Assembly (NCBI GenBank): GCA_030596405.1
Contig: JAUVKB010000076.1
Coordinates: 1 to 9,654, forward strand
Direction: 5' to 3'
DNA: 9,654 nucleotides
Source of the DNA: Deltaproteobacteria bacterium
Lineage (GTDB): Bacteria > Desulfobacterota > Desulfobacteria > Desulfobacterales > JAUVKB01
Shown here: positions 1-7,707 of the stretch, piece after piece
How the letters are laid out: each line of letters opens with the position of its first letter
How positions within the stretch are numbered: the first letter of the stretch is position 1
Notes under the pieces: model-generated
Seen by the model: the letters and a program-made list of their open reading frames with translations, nothing else
What the model was told of the DNA's origin: nothing
Databases searched by the model: none
Position numbers and translations under genes: made by a program

Positions 1-2
1 AG

Positions 3-845
3 GAACTTGAAAGACAGGGCAAAGAGTCAGGTTTTGAGATGCTGGCCGTTGATTTGCCCCAACTGAATATTACAAATAGAATTCAGGTTGAAACCATAAC
101 AAAAACATTTCAGCCGTCATTAATAGTTAATGCATCTGCATATACAAATGTTGACAAAGCGGAAAAAGAGCATGATTTAGCCTTTGCCGTTAACAGGGAT
201 GGTCCGGCAAATCTTGCTGATGTGTGCGCTAAAGCGGATAAACCTCTTTTTCATATTTCGACCGATTACGTGTTTGACGGTAATAAGGGTAGCCTGTATT
301 TTGAAACTGACCCTGTGTCTCCACTCGGTGTTTACGGAAGGAGCAAAGAACAGGGTGAAACCGCTGTACGATCATGCATAAAGGCGCATATTATAGTTCG
401 AACATCCTGGCTGTACAGCGAATATGGACACAATTTTGTAAAAACCATGCTCCGGCTTGGAAAGGAAAAAAAGGTTTTACGTGTCGTGGCGGATCAATAC
501 GGATCTCCAACTTGTGCGGCCGAATTGGCAGAAGCCATCCTGACCATTGCCGGTCGAATTAAAAAGGGCTTGCCGATGCACTGGGGAACGTACCACTATT
601 GCGGTCTTGGGATAACGACCTGGCACAAATTTGCAGAAACGATATTTGAGCTGGCAAAACCGTACGATCAGATGAAAATAACCCGTGTTGAACCTGTTTC
701 TACTGCCGGGTATCCGACCCCGGCAAAAAGACCGGTATTTTCCGCACTCGATTGCAGCCTGATCAAAAAACATTACGGGATAACTCCAAAACCGTGGCAG
801 GATGGTTTAAAAAGGACAATCGATCACATTTTTTCAGGCGCTTGA
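3..845 (+). CDS. rfbD: dTDP-4-dehydrorhamnose reductase, 5'-truncated by window edge
   Basis: This NADPH-dependent short-chain dehydrogenase/reductase catalyses the last step of dTDP-L-rhamnose synthesis in the cytoplasm, supplying rhamnose for cell-surface polysaccharide. The frame is open from base 3 with family-like residues (ELERQGKESGFE) before the first ATG at 39, so the ATG at 39 is internal and the true start lies upstream. The missing part should be about 15-20 residues carrying the N-terminal GxxGxxG nucleotide-binding loop. Visible family marks are STDYVFDG (about 258-281), the catalytic YxxxK as YGRSK (333-347), and the conserved NRDGPANLA stretch near 193-219. The remaining 280 codons plus the missing start give the usual length of about 295-300. 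It probably ends a nucleotide-sugar operon lying outside the window. The family call is firm. Confidence 0.93.
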   Translation, partial: ELERQGKESGFEMLAVDLPQLNITNRIQVETITKTFQPSLIVNASAYTNVDKAEKEHDLAFAVNRDGPANLADVCAKADKPLFHISTDYVFDGNKGSLYFETDPVSPLGVYGRSKEQGETAVRSCIKAHIIVRTSWLYSEYGHNFVKTMLRLGKEKKVLRVVADQYGSPTCAAELAEAILTIAGRIKKGLPMHWGTYHYCGLGITTWHKFAETIFELAKPYDQMKITRVEPVSTAGYPTPAKRPVFSALDCSLIKKHYGITPKPWQDGLKRTIDHIFSGA

Positions 846-863
846 TGAAAAATTTCCATGCAA

Positions 864-882
864 TTTAAACCTTCAGTTTAAA
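864..882 (+). terminator. weak AT-rich hairpin after rfbD
   Basis: TTTAAAC (864-870) and GTTTAAA (876-882) form a 7-bp stem with a 5-base loop, 19 bases after the rfbD stop. It is followed by ATTATTAC and not a clean T-run, and has one G-C pair. It could attenuate readthrough into the U32 gene, but its stability is doubtful. Confidence 0.2.
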
Positions 883-914
883 ATTATTACAGAGGATAAA
901 ACAATTCTATCAAG

Positions 915-2168
915 ATGAACACCAACGCCAAAAAACAAAAAAAAGTGGAGCTTCTCGCCCCTGCAGGAAACTTTGAAAAACTTGAAATTGCTATACACTA
1001 TGGGGCAGACGCGGTTTACCTTGCAGGCAAGGATTTTAGCTTAAGAAATTTTTCAGAAAACTTTACACTTGATGAAATGCAAAAAGCAGTAAAATTTGCA
1101 CACGGACTCGGTGTGAAAGTTTATATAGCATGCAATATATATTCAAGAAATAGCGAGCAGAAAGCCATTGCAGACTTTCTTGCGGCATTAGACGGGATCG
1201 GCCCTGATGCTCTCATTGTTGCCGACCCGGGCATATTCATGGAGGCTTGCAATCTTATACCACAAATTCCTGTGCATCTTAGCACCCAGGCCAATACAAC
1301 AAACTATAAAAGCGTTATGTTCTGGGAAAATCTCGGCGTCAAAAGGATTAATGTCGCAAGGGAACTCTCTTTAAAAGAAATAAAAGAGATCACATCTTTC
1401 AGCACGATAGATGTGGAAGCCTTCGTGCATGGCGCCATGTGTATTTCCTATTCGGGGCGGTGTCTTCTTAGCAGCTTTATGGAAAATCGCGAGAGCAATC
1501 GCGGCGAGTGCTGTCACCCATGCAGGTTTAAATACACGGTTGTTGAGGAGAAACGGCCGGGCAAATATTACCCTATATCTCAAGATCTGTATGGCTCTTA
1601 TATATTCAATTCAAGAGATCTTTGTATGATAGAACATATTCCGTCCATGATAGATTCGGGGATAGCCTCGTTAAAAATAGAAGGACGAATGAAGGGAATT
1701 AACTACGTTGCCTCTACAGTTAAAGTATACAGGGAAGCAATAGATGCTTACTATGAAAACCCTGAAAATTACAAGGTAAAGAAAGAATGGATAAAAGAAC
1801 TTAACAAAATAAGTCACAGGGGTTATTGTACCGGTTTTTATCTGGGCGGCCCGGAACAGATAATACCAAATTTTTATGACCATAAAAATACGGGGTATCA
1901 GTTTGTCGGAAAAGTAATAAAAGATACCGATCGCAAAAATGTCAGTATTGAGGTGCGCAACAAACTGTTTGAAGGTGATGAAATTGAAATTTTAACTGTA
2001 AAAGGTCTTGCAAGGAAAGATAAAATTTATAGCATAATCGACGAAAACGGTGAATCGGTCGAGTTTGCCCAGCCGGGAAGCAGGGTTACGGTTGCTCTTG
2101 CTGAAAGTTGCTCACAAAATGATCTTTTAAGAAGAATAATTGTGGAACAGGCTCAGGTTTGCATCTGA
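915..2168 (+). CDS. U32 family protein, TrhP/YegQ-like (tRNA 5-hydroxyuridine synthesis type)
   Basis: The protein has 417 residues. The N-terminus (VELLAPAGNFEKL, residues 11-23) is the typical opening of the U32 TIM-barrel. The U32 signature E-x-F-x2-G-A-M-C-x6-C-x2-S spans residues 168-186. Cysteines at 176, 183, 200 and 237 have a spacing like that of the four cluster-binding cysteines reported for the related UbiU, so an Fe-S cluster is likely (inference). Residues after about 325 (FVGKVIKDTDRKNVSIEV) fit the U32 C-terminal beta domain. Characterised relatives of this length (E. coli YegQ/TrhP) take part in prephenate-dependent hydroxylation of wobble uridine in tRNA. The longer RlhA acts on 23S rRNA, and some U32 members are annotated as collagenases. 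Length favours the TrhP type. An AGAGGA at 891-896 is 18 bases from the ATG, far for a ribosome site, yet the ATG at 915 gives a normal N-terminus. Its exact substrate is not provable here. Confidence 0.88.
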   Translation: MNTNAKKQKKVELLAPAGNFEKLEIAIHYGADAVYLAGKDFSLRNFSENFTLDEMQKAVKFAHGLGVKVYIACNIYSRNSEQKAIADFLAALDGIGPDALIVADPGIFMEACNLIPQIPVHLSTQANTTNYKSVMFWENLGVKRINVARELSLKEIKEITSFSTIDVEAFVHGAMCISYSGRCLLSSFMENRESNRGECCHPCRFKYTVVEEKRPGKYYPISQDLYGSYIFNSRDLCMIEHIPSMIDSGIASLKIEGRMKGINYVASTVKVYREAIDAYYENPENYKVKKEWIKELNKISHRGYCTGFYLGGPEQIIPNFYDHKNTGYQFVGKVIKDTDRKNVSIEVRNKLFEGDEIEILTVKGLARKDKIYSIIDENGESVEFAQPGSRVTVALAESCSQNDLLRRIIVEQAQVCI

Positions 2169-2175
2169 ATTTTAT

Positions 2176-2200
2176 AATAAGATTAAAGCTTTCTTATTTT
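2176..2200. terminator. possible bidirectional terminator between convergent genes
   Basis: AATAAGA (2176-2182) and TCTTATT (2192-2198) form a 7-bp stem around a 9-base loop, lying exactly between the convergent U32 and NYN genes. The stop codon of the NYN gene is in the loop. T-rich sequence follows on both strands. The stem is AT-rich, so termination strength is uncertain, but the position suits a shared terminator. Confidence 0.4.
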
Positions 2201-2710
2201 GATTCTGCTCCGCCTATCTTTTTTTGAAAGACGTTTTTTCGGCCCATTTTTTTTAGTCGTTGGAATCCAACCGGTATTTTTTTCAGATTCCATATCGATG
2301 CCTTTAACAGCCATATATTCAGCCATGTCAATTTTTTTTTCAAAAACAGGGGAACTGATCGTGGCAGCGCCTTGATTTGATGCAAAATTTATAATATCAT
2401 GGTCGGAACTGACTATTAAGGCTTTTTCTCTTTCCATGGCCGCCATATTTTTAATCACCGTGTCGGCTAACTCTCCGCGCCTGGAAAACCTCACTTCGAT
2501 TCCTTGAATGCGATCTTTATGCTGTGTAAATGAAGGTGCGCTTGCTCCGTCAAAAACCACGGTGATCCTGTGGTGCTTTATTTTTTTGTATATCGCAAGC
2601 TTATCCAGCAGGGCATCTCTGCCGAGTTGTATGTCTTGCTGATCAAGAATGTTTAAAGCATCAGATTGACGTATCAAGTTGTAGCCATCTATTATTATGT
2701 GAATTGACAT
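2183..2710 (-). CDS. NYN-domain (YacP/Rae1-like) PIN-fold ribonuclease
   Basis: The protein has 175 residues. It opens with MSIHIIIDGYNLI, the hallmark of the YacP-type NYN domain. Likely metal-binding acidic positions are D8 (with N11), D54 in VVFDGA, E80/D83 in RRGELADTVI, and D103/D105 in VSSDHDI. This is the PIN-like active-site layout. The family includes Bacillus Rae1, a ribosome-associated mRNA endonuclease, so an RNA-cleaving role is a reasonable inference, but the target is unknown. The last 25 or so residues are very basic (KKNGPKKRLSKKDRRSR), suited to RNA or ribosome contact. The start follows parB by 9 bases, right after parB's tandem TAATAA stops, and there is no clear Shine-Dalgarno, so translation may be coupled to parB. 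It is the last gene of the parA-parB-NYN cluster. Confidence 0.87.
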   Translation of the reverse strand: MSIHIIIDGYNLIRQSDALNILDQQDIQLGRDALLDKLAIYKKIKHHRITVVFDGASAPSFTQHKDRIQGIEVRFSRRGELADTVIKNMAAMEREKALIVSSDHDIINFASNQGAATISSPVFEKKIDMAEYMAVKGIDMESEKNTGWIPTTKKNGPKKRLSKKDRRSRIKIRKL

Positions 2711-2719
2711 AAAAAATTA

Positions 2720-3619
2720 TTATTGTTTCAACAGATTAATCAGCCGGTCAAGATCGTCATCACTGTAAAAATCAAATTCAAGTTTTCCTTTCTTCCCGTG
2801 CCTTTTGATCAGAACTCTGGTTCCAAAACAAAGAGAAAGTTTGTCAGCAAGATCGGAAAAATATGCTTTTTCCATGTCTTTTGAAGGTGTTGCCGACTTT
2901 TTCTTTTCGGTTTTTAATCGTTTGACAAGGATTTCAGTTTGTCTGACAGATAACCTCTTTGAAACAACAGACTGCCAAACTTTGTTTTGCAGTGCGGACG
3001 TTTCCGCTCCGAGCAAAGCCCTTGCGTGTCCCATGCTCAAATTGCCTTCCCTTATGTCTGCCCTGATTTGTTCAGGCAGATGACGAAGTCTTAAAAAATT
3101 AGCAACAGCGGATCTGCTCTTCCCAACGCGTTCGGAAATCTGATTCTGGGTTAGTTTAAATTCATTTATAAGATTTTGGTAGGCATCAGCCTCTTCCATA
3201 GGATTCAAGTCTTCACGCTGAATATTTTCAACAATAGAGATCTCTAAAAGCTCTGAATCGGTGATATTTTTTATGACGACCGGCACCTGTCGCAGCCCCG
3301 CCATTTTTGCCGCACGGAGGCGCCTTTCTCCCGCAACAAGTTCATATCCGCTTCCATCCCCTCTGATCAAAAGGGGCTGGATAATTCCTTGTTCCTTAAT
3401 TGACAGACACAGTTCGTTAAGCTCATCTTTAGAAAAACGGAGACGGGGCTGGTAACGGTTTGGACGGATCAGTTCTATATCGCACTGGAAATATTCCTTT
3501 GGACTCTCTGTAATAGATCCTATGTCGGGGATAAGCGCATCAATGCCCTTCCCCAGAGCCCTTTTTTTCCTTTTTATTAAACCTGAACCGTATTTTTTTT
3601 CGATCTTTCCTTTTTCCAT
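2720..3619 (-). CDS. parB: chromosome-partitioning protein ParB/Spo0J
   Basis: ParB is a CTP-dependent DNA clamp that loads at parS sites and spreads, working with ParA to segregate the replication origin region. The 299 residues follow the family order. A basic N-terminal ParA-interaction peptide contains ALGKGIDALIPD (about 21-32). The N-terminal CTPase domain has GERRLRA (97-103) and the ENIQREDLNPMEEA motif (131-144). A helix-turn-helix follows at about 157-177 (TQNQISERVGKSRSAVANF), then GHARALLG (197-204), a charged linker, and a C-terminal dimerisation segment (about 255-299). The Shine-Dalgarno is weak but plausible (AAAGGGCGG just before the ATG on the minus strand). It lies 69 bases after parA in the same direction. 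No parS palindrome was seen nearby. Confidence 0.96.
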   Translation of the reverse strand: MEKGKIEKKYGSGLIKRKKRALGKGIDALIPDIGSITESPKEYFQCDIELIRPNRYQPRLRFSKDELNELCLSIKEQGIIQPLLIRGDGSGYELVAGERRLRAAKMAGLRQVPVVIKNITDSELLEISIVENIQREDLNPMEEADAYQNLINEFKLTQNQISERVGKSRSAVANFLRLRHLPEQIRADIREGNLSMGHARALLGAETSALQNKVWQSVVSKRLSVRQTEILVKRLKTEKKKSATPSKDMEKAYFSDLADKLSLCFGTRVLIKRHGKKGKLEFDFYSDDDLDRLINLLKQ

Positions 3620-3688
3620 TCCGCCCTTTTAGCTTTTAACGGCCTGTCGACAAATTCAATGAGTGCTTATATGTTATTCAATTCATAA

Positions 3689-4453
3689 TTAAATCAGCTT
3701 GGCCATTATTTCTTTTGCAAGAGCAAAGTAGCTTTTTGCCCCTGCGGAAGCTGCATCATAAAGTAAAATAGGTTTTCCAAAACTAGGAGCTTCACTCAGC
3801 CGCACGTTTCTGGGAATTATTGTTTTATATATAAGGTTTTTGAAATATTTTTCAGCATTTTCAGCAACCTGGTATGACAGATTCGTCCTTTTGTCAAACA
3901 TGGTAAGCAGTATCCCTGCAATTTGAAGATTTGGGTTTAAGCCGTTCCTTATCCGTTTTACTGTTTGTAAAAGCTGGCCGAGTCCTTCTAATGCATAAAA
4001 TTCACACTGAAGAGGAATCAACATGTGTTGGGCAGCGGTCATGGCGTTTACAGCCAAGAGGCTCAGGGAGGGGAGACAGTCCAGCACAATAAAATCAAAT
4101 GAATTTTCCAGATCCGCCATGAGTTTTTTTAACGCGTTTTCACGGTCATGATTTGCCATCATCTCAACTTCAAAACCTGTAAGCTCAACACGCGAAGGGA
4201 TAACCTTTAAGCACTCTATCTCGGTATCCATTATCAGGTCTTTTGCTGCTGCCTTGCCTATCATGCCGTGGTATAATGTTTTTTTGATTGTGGTTTTATC
4301 AAGTCCTATCCCAGTCGTGGCGTTTGCCTGAGGATCACAGTCTACAAGAAGCGTCCTCTTTTCCGAAACAGCCAGGGCAGCAGACAAGTTTATTGCGGTG
4401 GTTGTTTTTCCTACCCCGCCTTTTTGATTGGCTATGCATATAATATGTGCCAT
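3689..4453 (-). CDS. parA: chromosome-partitioning ATPase ParA/Soj
   Basis: ParA is a nucleoid-binding ATPase that dimerises on ATP; ParB stimulates hydrolysis, creating the gradient that moves origins. The 254 residues are the normal size for the chromosomal Soj-type short form, without the N-terminal DNA-binding extension of plasmid ParAs. The deviant Walker A is KGGVGKTT (11-18; signature Lys11, P-loop Lys16). The A' motif is LLVDCDPQANAT (35-46; D40), and Walker B is FIVLDCLPSL (121-130; D125), with Leu127 where Pro is common. The C-terminal SEAPSFGKPILLYD stretch is typical. The start has no recognisable Shine-Dalgarno, and a -10-like TATGAT sits only 14 bases upstream, so the leader may be very short. 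It is divergent from the M48 protease gene and heads the parA-parB-NYN cluster. Confidence 0.96.
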   Translation of the reverse strand: MAHIICIANQKGGVGKTTTAINLSAALAVSEKRTLLVDCDPQANATTGIGLDKTTIKKTLYHGMIGKAAAKDLIMDTEIECLKVIPSRVELTGFEVEMMANHDRENALKKLMADLENSFDFIVLDCLPSLSLLAVNAMTAAQHMLIPLQCEFYALEGLGQLLQTVKRIRNGLNPNLQIAGILLTMFDKRTNLSYQVAENAEKYFKNLIYKTIIPRNVRLSEAPSFGKPILLYDAASAGAKSYFALAKEIMAKLI

Positions 4454-4467
4454 AATCTAAAATCTCT

Positions 4468-4473
4468 ATCATA
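4468..4473 (-). promoter_or_regulatory. candidate -10 box for the parA cluster
   Basis: On the minus strand this reads TATGAT, a 5/6 match to the sigma-70 -10 box. No matching -35 box lies at 16-18 bases. If used, transcription would start near 4461 with a leader of only about 8 bases. Confidence 0.3.
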
Positions 4474-4513
4474 AAAATGAATGTTTGAAAAGCATATAAA
4501 TATAGAGCTATTA

Positions 4514-4542
4514 TTGACACCTGAACGCCTAATCCTTACTTT
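4514..4542 (+). promoter_or_regulatory. sigma-70-like promoter for the M48 protease gene
   Basis: A perfect TTGACA (4514-4519), a 17-base spacer and TACTTT (4537-4542, 4/6 match) point to a start near 4549. The leader would be about 12 bases and contains the TGAGG ribosome site at 4551-4555. Confidence 0.6.
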
Positions 4543-4560
4543 AAAGTAAATGAGGCGAAC

Positions 4561-5991
4561 ATGAAATTTATCAGAAAATTACTGGCGATATCCATTGCTC
4601 TTTTTTTGGTAATGGACATTCTTTTTCCCAAAGGATCTTTTTGTATAACCATCAAAGAAGAAGAGGAACTGTCACGCGAATTTGTAAAGATTATTTTAAA
4701 ACGGTATGAAGTTATAAAAGATCCTTTAATTGCAGACTATATCAACAAAGTCGGAAACAGGATTCTATCGGCAGCGCCTCCTCAGCCCTTTACTTATCAA
4801 TTCTATATCATCAACGAAGATGTTTACAATGCTTTTGCAGGCCCGGGGGGTATTATCTGCATCAACAGCGGACTTTTTGAGGCAATGGAAAATGAGGGGG
4901 AGCTTGCAGGGATAATTGGCCATGAAATTGCTCATGTTGTATGCCGTCATATTTCTCAGCGGATAGAGAGATCTTCAAAAAGGGGGCTTGCAACGCTTGC
5001 CGGTTTTTTGGCAGGCGTATTTCTTGGCGTAGGCGGGGCCGGCGCGGCTGCAGGTGTTTTGACAGTCGGATCTTTAGCGGTAAGCCAATCGGTTGCTCTT
5101 GCTTACAGCCGGGAGAACGAGGTGCAGGCCGACCAGATAGGATTAAGATACCTCACCAAAGCAGGATACAGCGGAATGGGCCTTTTAACAATGCTGAAAA
5201 AAATTCGGAGCAAGGACTGGTTCGGTTCCGAACAAATTCCCACCTATTTGATGACCCATCCTGGTTCAGATGAGCGCATCGCCTATCTTGATACATTGCT
5301 TGAGGGCAAGTCAAAAAAAGCAGGCCAGGCATCCGATTACAGGCACACTACCGGCCTTAATGAATTTGAAAGGATCCACACCAGATTTGTTACCCTTTAC
5401 GGAGAAAAAAATTTAGTTCTGAAAAAATGTGAGGCGGATATCAAAAAAAATCCAGGTGATCCCATGACTCAATACAGGTACGGGCTTATTCTGGCAAGAA
5501 CAGGTAACAGAAAAGATGCAGTCGTTCATATTAAAAGGGCATTGGAAAAAAAAGCTTTTGATCCATATATCTTAATAGACTTAGGTAGAATCTATTTTCA
5601 AGACGGACAATACCCGGAAGCATTGACTACGCTGGAAAGCGCTATAAGTCTGGCGCCGGATGATCCCGAAGGGCTCTTTTTCCTTGGACGCACCCAAATG
5701 GAGCTCGGCAATCTGGATAAAGCCGTGTCTGTTTTTAAAGTAATTGTCGAAAAACATCCTGAATATACACAGGCTTTATATTTTCTTGGAGATGTTTATG
5801 GCAAACATGAAAGTTTTGGGGAAGCCCATTATTATCTGGGGATTTATTATAAAAAAGAAGGGAATTTAAAAAATGCCTCCTTTCATCTGAAAAGGGCTTT
5901 AGAAAAACTTAAAGATTCGGACAAGAAACATATTGCACGGCAAATGTTAAAAGAAATTAATAGGATTCAAAAGCGTACGGGTTTAGGCTAA
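4561..5991 (+). CDS. exported M48 zinc metalloprotease with C-terminal TPR domain (BepA/YfgC-like)
   Basis: The protein has 476 residues. It starts with a basic-hydrophobic signal peptide (about 1-28, ending near KGSFC); the cysteine lacks a proper lipobox, so a soluble periplasmic form is more likely than a lipoprotein. The zinc site is HEIAH at 121-125, with the third ligand E187 in the ENEVQAD stretch. A glycine/alanine-rich hydrophobic segment (about 141-178) lies between them, as in the BepA group. THPGSDER (H233) matches the position of the regulatory 'switch' histidine of BepA. From about residue 300 to 460 there are four to five TPR units. BepA relatives act at the outer membrane, helping LptD/BAM-dependent assembly and degrading misassembled proteins; this role is inferred. 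TGAGG at 4551-4555 is 5 bases from the ATG. The gene has its own promoter and is divergent from parA. Confidence 0.9.
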   Translation: MKFIRKLLAISIALFLVMDILFPKGSFCITIKEEEELSREFVKIILKRYEVIKDPLIADYINKVGNRILSAAPPQPFTYQFYIINEDVYNAFAGPGGIICINSGLFEAMENEGELAGIIGHEIAHVVCRHISQRIERSSKRGLATLAGFLAGVFLGVGGAGAAAGVLTVGSLAVSQSVALAYSRENEVQADQIGLRYLTKAGYSGMGLLTMLKKIRSKDWFGSEQIPTYLMTHPGSDERIAYLDTLLEGKSKKAGQASDYRHTTGLNEFERIHTRFVTLYGEKNLVLKKCEADIKKNPGDPMTQYRYGLILARTGNRKDAVVHIKRALEKKAFDPYILIDLGRIYFQDGQYPEALTTLESAISLAPDDPEGLFFLGRTQMELGNLDKAVSVFKVIVEKHPEYTQALYFLGDVYGKHESFGEAHYYLGIYYKKEGNLKNASFHLKRALEKLKDSDKKHIARQMLKEINRIQKRTGLG

Positions 5992-6022
5992 CTCGATTTT
6001 AACTGTTTTATGGGCATCAAGC

Positions 6023-6050
6023 TTGACAATAATTGGGAGATAACTATAAA
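6023..6050 (+). promoter_or_regulatory. sigma-70-like promoter upstream of the TPR gene
   Basis: TTGACA (6023-6028), a 16-base spacer and TATAAA (6045-6050, 5/6 match) predict a start near 6057 and a leader of about 70 bases. It suggests the downstream genes are transcribed independently of the M48 protease. Confidence 0.6.
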
Positions 6051-6127
6051 AGATGTAGCAGGTTTTTGGAAGGATCATCAGTTTTAAATCATAAACAAAC
6101 AGATTTGAGTGGATTAAGGATGTCATC

Positions 6128-6748
6128 ATGCAGAAATCAAAAAACGTAGAAGAATATATAGCTATGCAGAGAGCTGCCATAGCTTCAAACCCGGGGTGCG
6201 GAACATCCCATTACAATTTGGCTGTAGCTCTAATCGGCCTGAAAAAATACAATGAAGCTGAAAATGAACTTATGGAAGCTATTGATTGCAGCCCGGGTCT
6301 TGCTGAAGCCTATGTCCAACTGGGAGGAATTTGCCTTAAAAATGGGGATCTTGACGGCTGTCTTGCATACAACCAGCGTGCGGTCAAGGCAAAGCCGGGA
6401 TTTTCCGAAGGTTACGGAAATATTGGATTTATAGAACTTCAAAGGGGGAATATTGATGAGGCTATTGTGGCGCTTAAAAAAGCAACGACATTTAACTTTA
6501 GGTTTATTCAGGCTTTTACCACATTGGCAAACGCATATTTGATGAAAGGATTGATTGACAAGAGTATTGAAACTAATTTTAAGGCGCTTAAAATGAAACC
6601 CGATTTTGCGGTTGCCCATAACAATCTTGCCATAGCTTATCTTGAAAAAGGGGAATATGATTTGGCCGTAACACATTGTGATAAGGCAAGGGCTCAAGCT
6701 TATGAGGTGGCCCCTGAAATTTTAGAAGAGATTGAAAAATACAGATAA
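6128..6748 (+). CDS. tetratricopeptide-repeat protein
   Basis: The protein has 206 residues and is almost wholly TPR. Five 34-residue units run in register at about 25-58, 59-92, 93-126, 127-160 and 161-194. Each has the usual small/large pattern, for example HYNLAVAL...YNEAENELMEAI and AHNNLAIAY...YDLAVTHCDKA. There is no signal peptide or membrane segment, so a cytoplasmic protein-binding scaffold is likely; the partner is unknown. AAGGA at 6116-6120, 7 bases before the ATG, supports this start. It is followed 92 bases later by the flavoprotein gene on the same strand. It is not obviously a duplicate of the TPR region of the upstream protease, because the repeats differ in sequence. Confidence 0.88.
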   Translation: MQKSKNVEEYIAMQRAAIASNPGCGTSHYNLAVALIGLKKYNEAENELMEAIDCSPGLAEAYVQLGGICLKNGDLDGCLAYNQRAVKAKPGFSEGYGNIGFIELQRGNIDEAIVALKKATTFNFRFIQAFTTLANAYLMKGLIDKSIETNFKALKMKPDFAVAHNNLAIAYLEKGEYDLAVTHCDKARAQAYEVAPEILEEIEKYR

Positions 6749-6840
6749 AAGCACATGCTCTGTAATATTTGGGGCTTGATTTTTCTGACCGATTTTTTAG
6801 AAACCGGTTAACGATTGCGACACATAATTTGAGTGTGTTC

Positions 6841-7686
6841 ATGAAAAAAATTATTGGTATCATCGGATCACCACGAAAACTTGGCAATTGCGAGATTATG
6901 GCTAAAGAGATAAGCATGCACTTGTCCGTGCCCCATAAATTGAAGCTTCTTCGCCTTTCCGATTTCAACATCCTCCCATGTAAAGGTTGTTACAAGTGTT
7001 TAGGCGGAAAAGAGCGGTGCGTGCTCGATGACGACTTTAATTTGGTGCTTGATTCAATTGTCGATGCTGATGCCTTGATTTTGGCTGTGCCCACCTATTT
7101 TCTTGGCGCAAATTCATGCCTGAAGCGATTTATAGATAGAGGACTTGCTTTTTATGCATTTGCCGAAAAGGTGTGGGGAAAACCTGCCGTGGGTGTCGGG
7201 ATAGCGGGCATTAAGGGTAAGGAAGGTTCTACATTGCTCGATATTGAAAATTTTTTCAGGGTAATTTTAGCAGGCAACAAGTATAGCACAATCGTCTACG
7301 GCGCTTTGCCGGGAGAAGTTTTTATCGATGGCAAGAATAAAAATATAGCCGTGGAGATGGCTTCGGCGCTTTTCGGTTCTTCACTTCAAAAAAAAGTGAC
7401 CTGTTGCCCGGTGTGCGGAGGCGATACTTTTCGTTTTCTTGAGGATAATAATGTCCGCTGCATGCTATGCAGCAATTCAGGAACATATGTTGTCCGGGAA
7501 GACAATATCGTATTTGAGATAGACAAAAGTGACCATGAGTTCTGTTCCGGCAGTGAGGAAGCATTAAAACACAGGGAATGGCTAAAGGGTATGGTTGCAC
7601 GTTTTATCCTGCAAAGGAAGAATCTGAAAAAGATAAGACAGGCATACATGGATGAATGGGTCTGGATTAAACCAAAAATTTTATAA
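6841..7686 (+). CDS. iron-sulfur flavoprotein (NADPH-dependent FMN reductase fold) with zinc-ribbon-like insert
   Basis: The protein has 281 residues from the ATG at 6841. The N-terminus KIIGIIGSPRKLGNCE is the FMN-phosphate loop of the flavodoxin-like reductase fold. CKGCYKCLGGKERC (C47-x2-C50-x2-C53-x6-C60) is the compact cysteine motif of iron-sulfur flavoproteins such as methanogen Isf, which carry FMN and a 4Fe-4S cluster and move electrons from ferredoxin-type donors. LAVPTYFLGANSCLKRFIDR (about 81-100) matches the conserved second flavin region. Beyond the core, CCPVCGG (189-194) and CMLC (207-210) form a zinc-ribbon-like pair of CxxC knuckles, unusual for the family. The frame stays open upstream to a TTG at 6769, but those residues lack family character and the reductase fold begins at 6841. 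The ribosome site is weak (GAGTG 6831-6835). The electron partner is unknown. Confidence 0.87.
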   Translation: MKKIIGIIGSPRKLGNCEIMAKEISMHLSVPHKLKLLRLSDFNILPCKGCYKCLGGKERCVLDDDFNLVLDSIVDADALILAVPTYFLGANSCLKRFIDRGLAFYAFAEKVWGKPAVGVGIAGIKGKEGSTLLDIENFFRVILAGNKYSTIVYGALPGEVFIDGKNKNIAVEMASALFGSSLQKKVTCCPVCGGDTFRFLEDNNVRCMLCSNSGTYVVREDNIVFEIDKSDHEFCSGSEEALKHREWLKGMVARFILQRKNLKKIRQAYMDEWVWIKPKIL

Positions 7687-7707
7687 CAGCTTTTAATTAA
7701 AAAACCA

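Noticed and set aside
2142..2149. GTGGAACA as a parS site
   Set aside because: Only one half of the palindrome is present and it lies inside the U32 coding sequence.
5983..6180. 65-residue minus-strand open frame in the gap after the M48 gene
   Set aside because: It overlaps a good plus-strand promoter and the start of the TPR gene, has no ribosome site and no recognisable domain.
6769..6840. TTG start giving a 305-residue flavoprotein
   Set aside because: The extra 24 residues lack any family resemblance and the flavin-binding fold begins at the ATG at 6841.
7691..7702. TTTTAATTAAAA palindrome between the flavoprotein and PLDc_N genes as a terminator
   Set aside because: It has no G-C pairs and would not form a stable hairpin.
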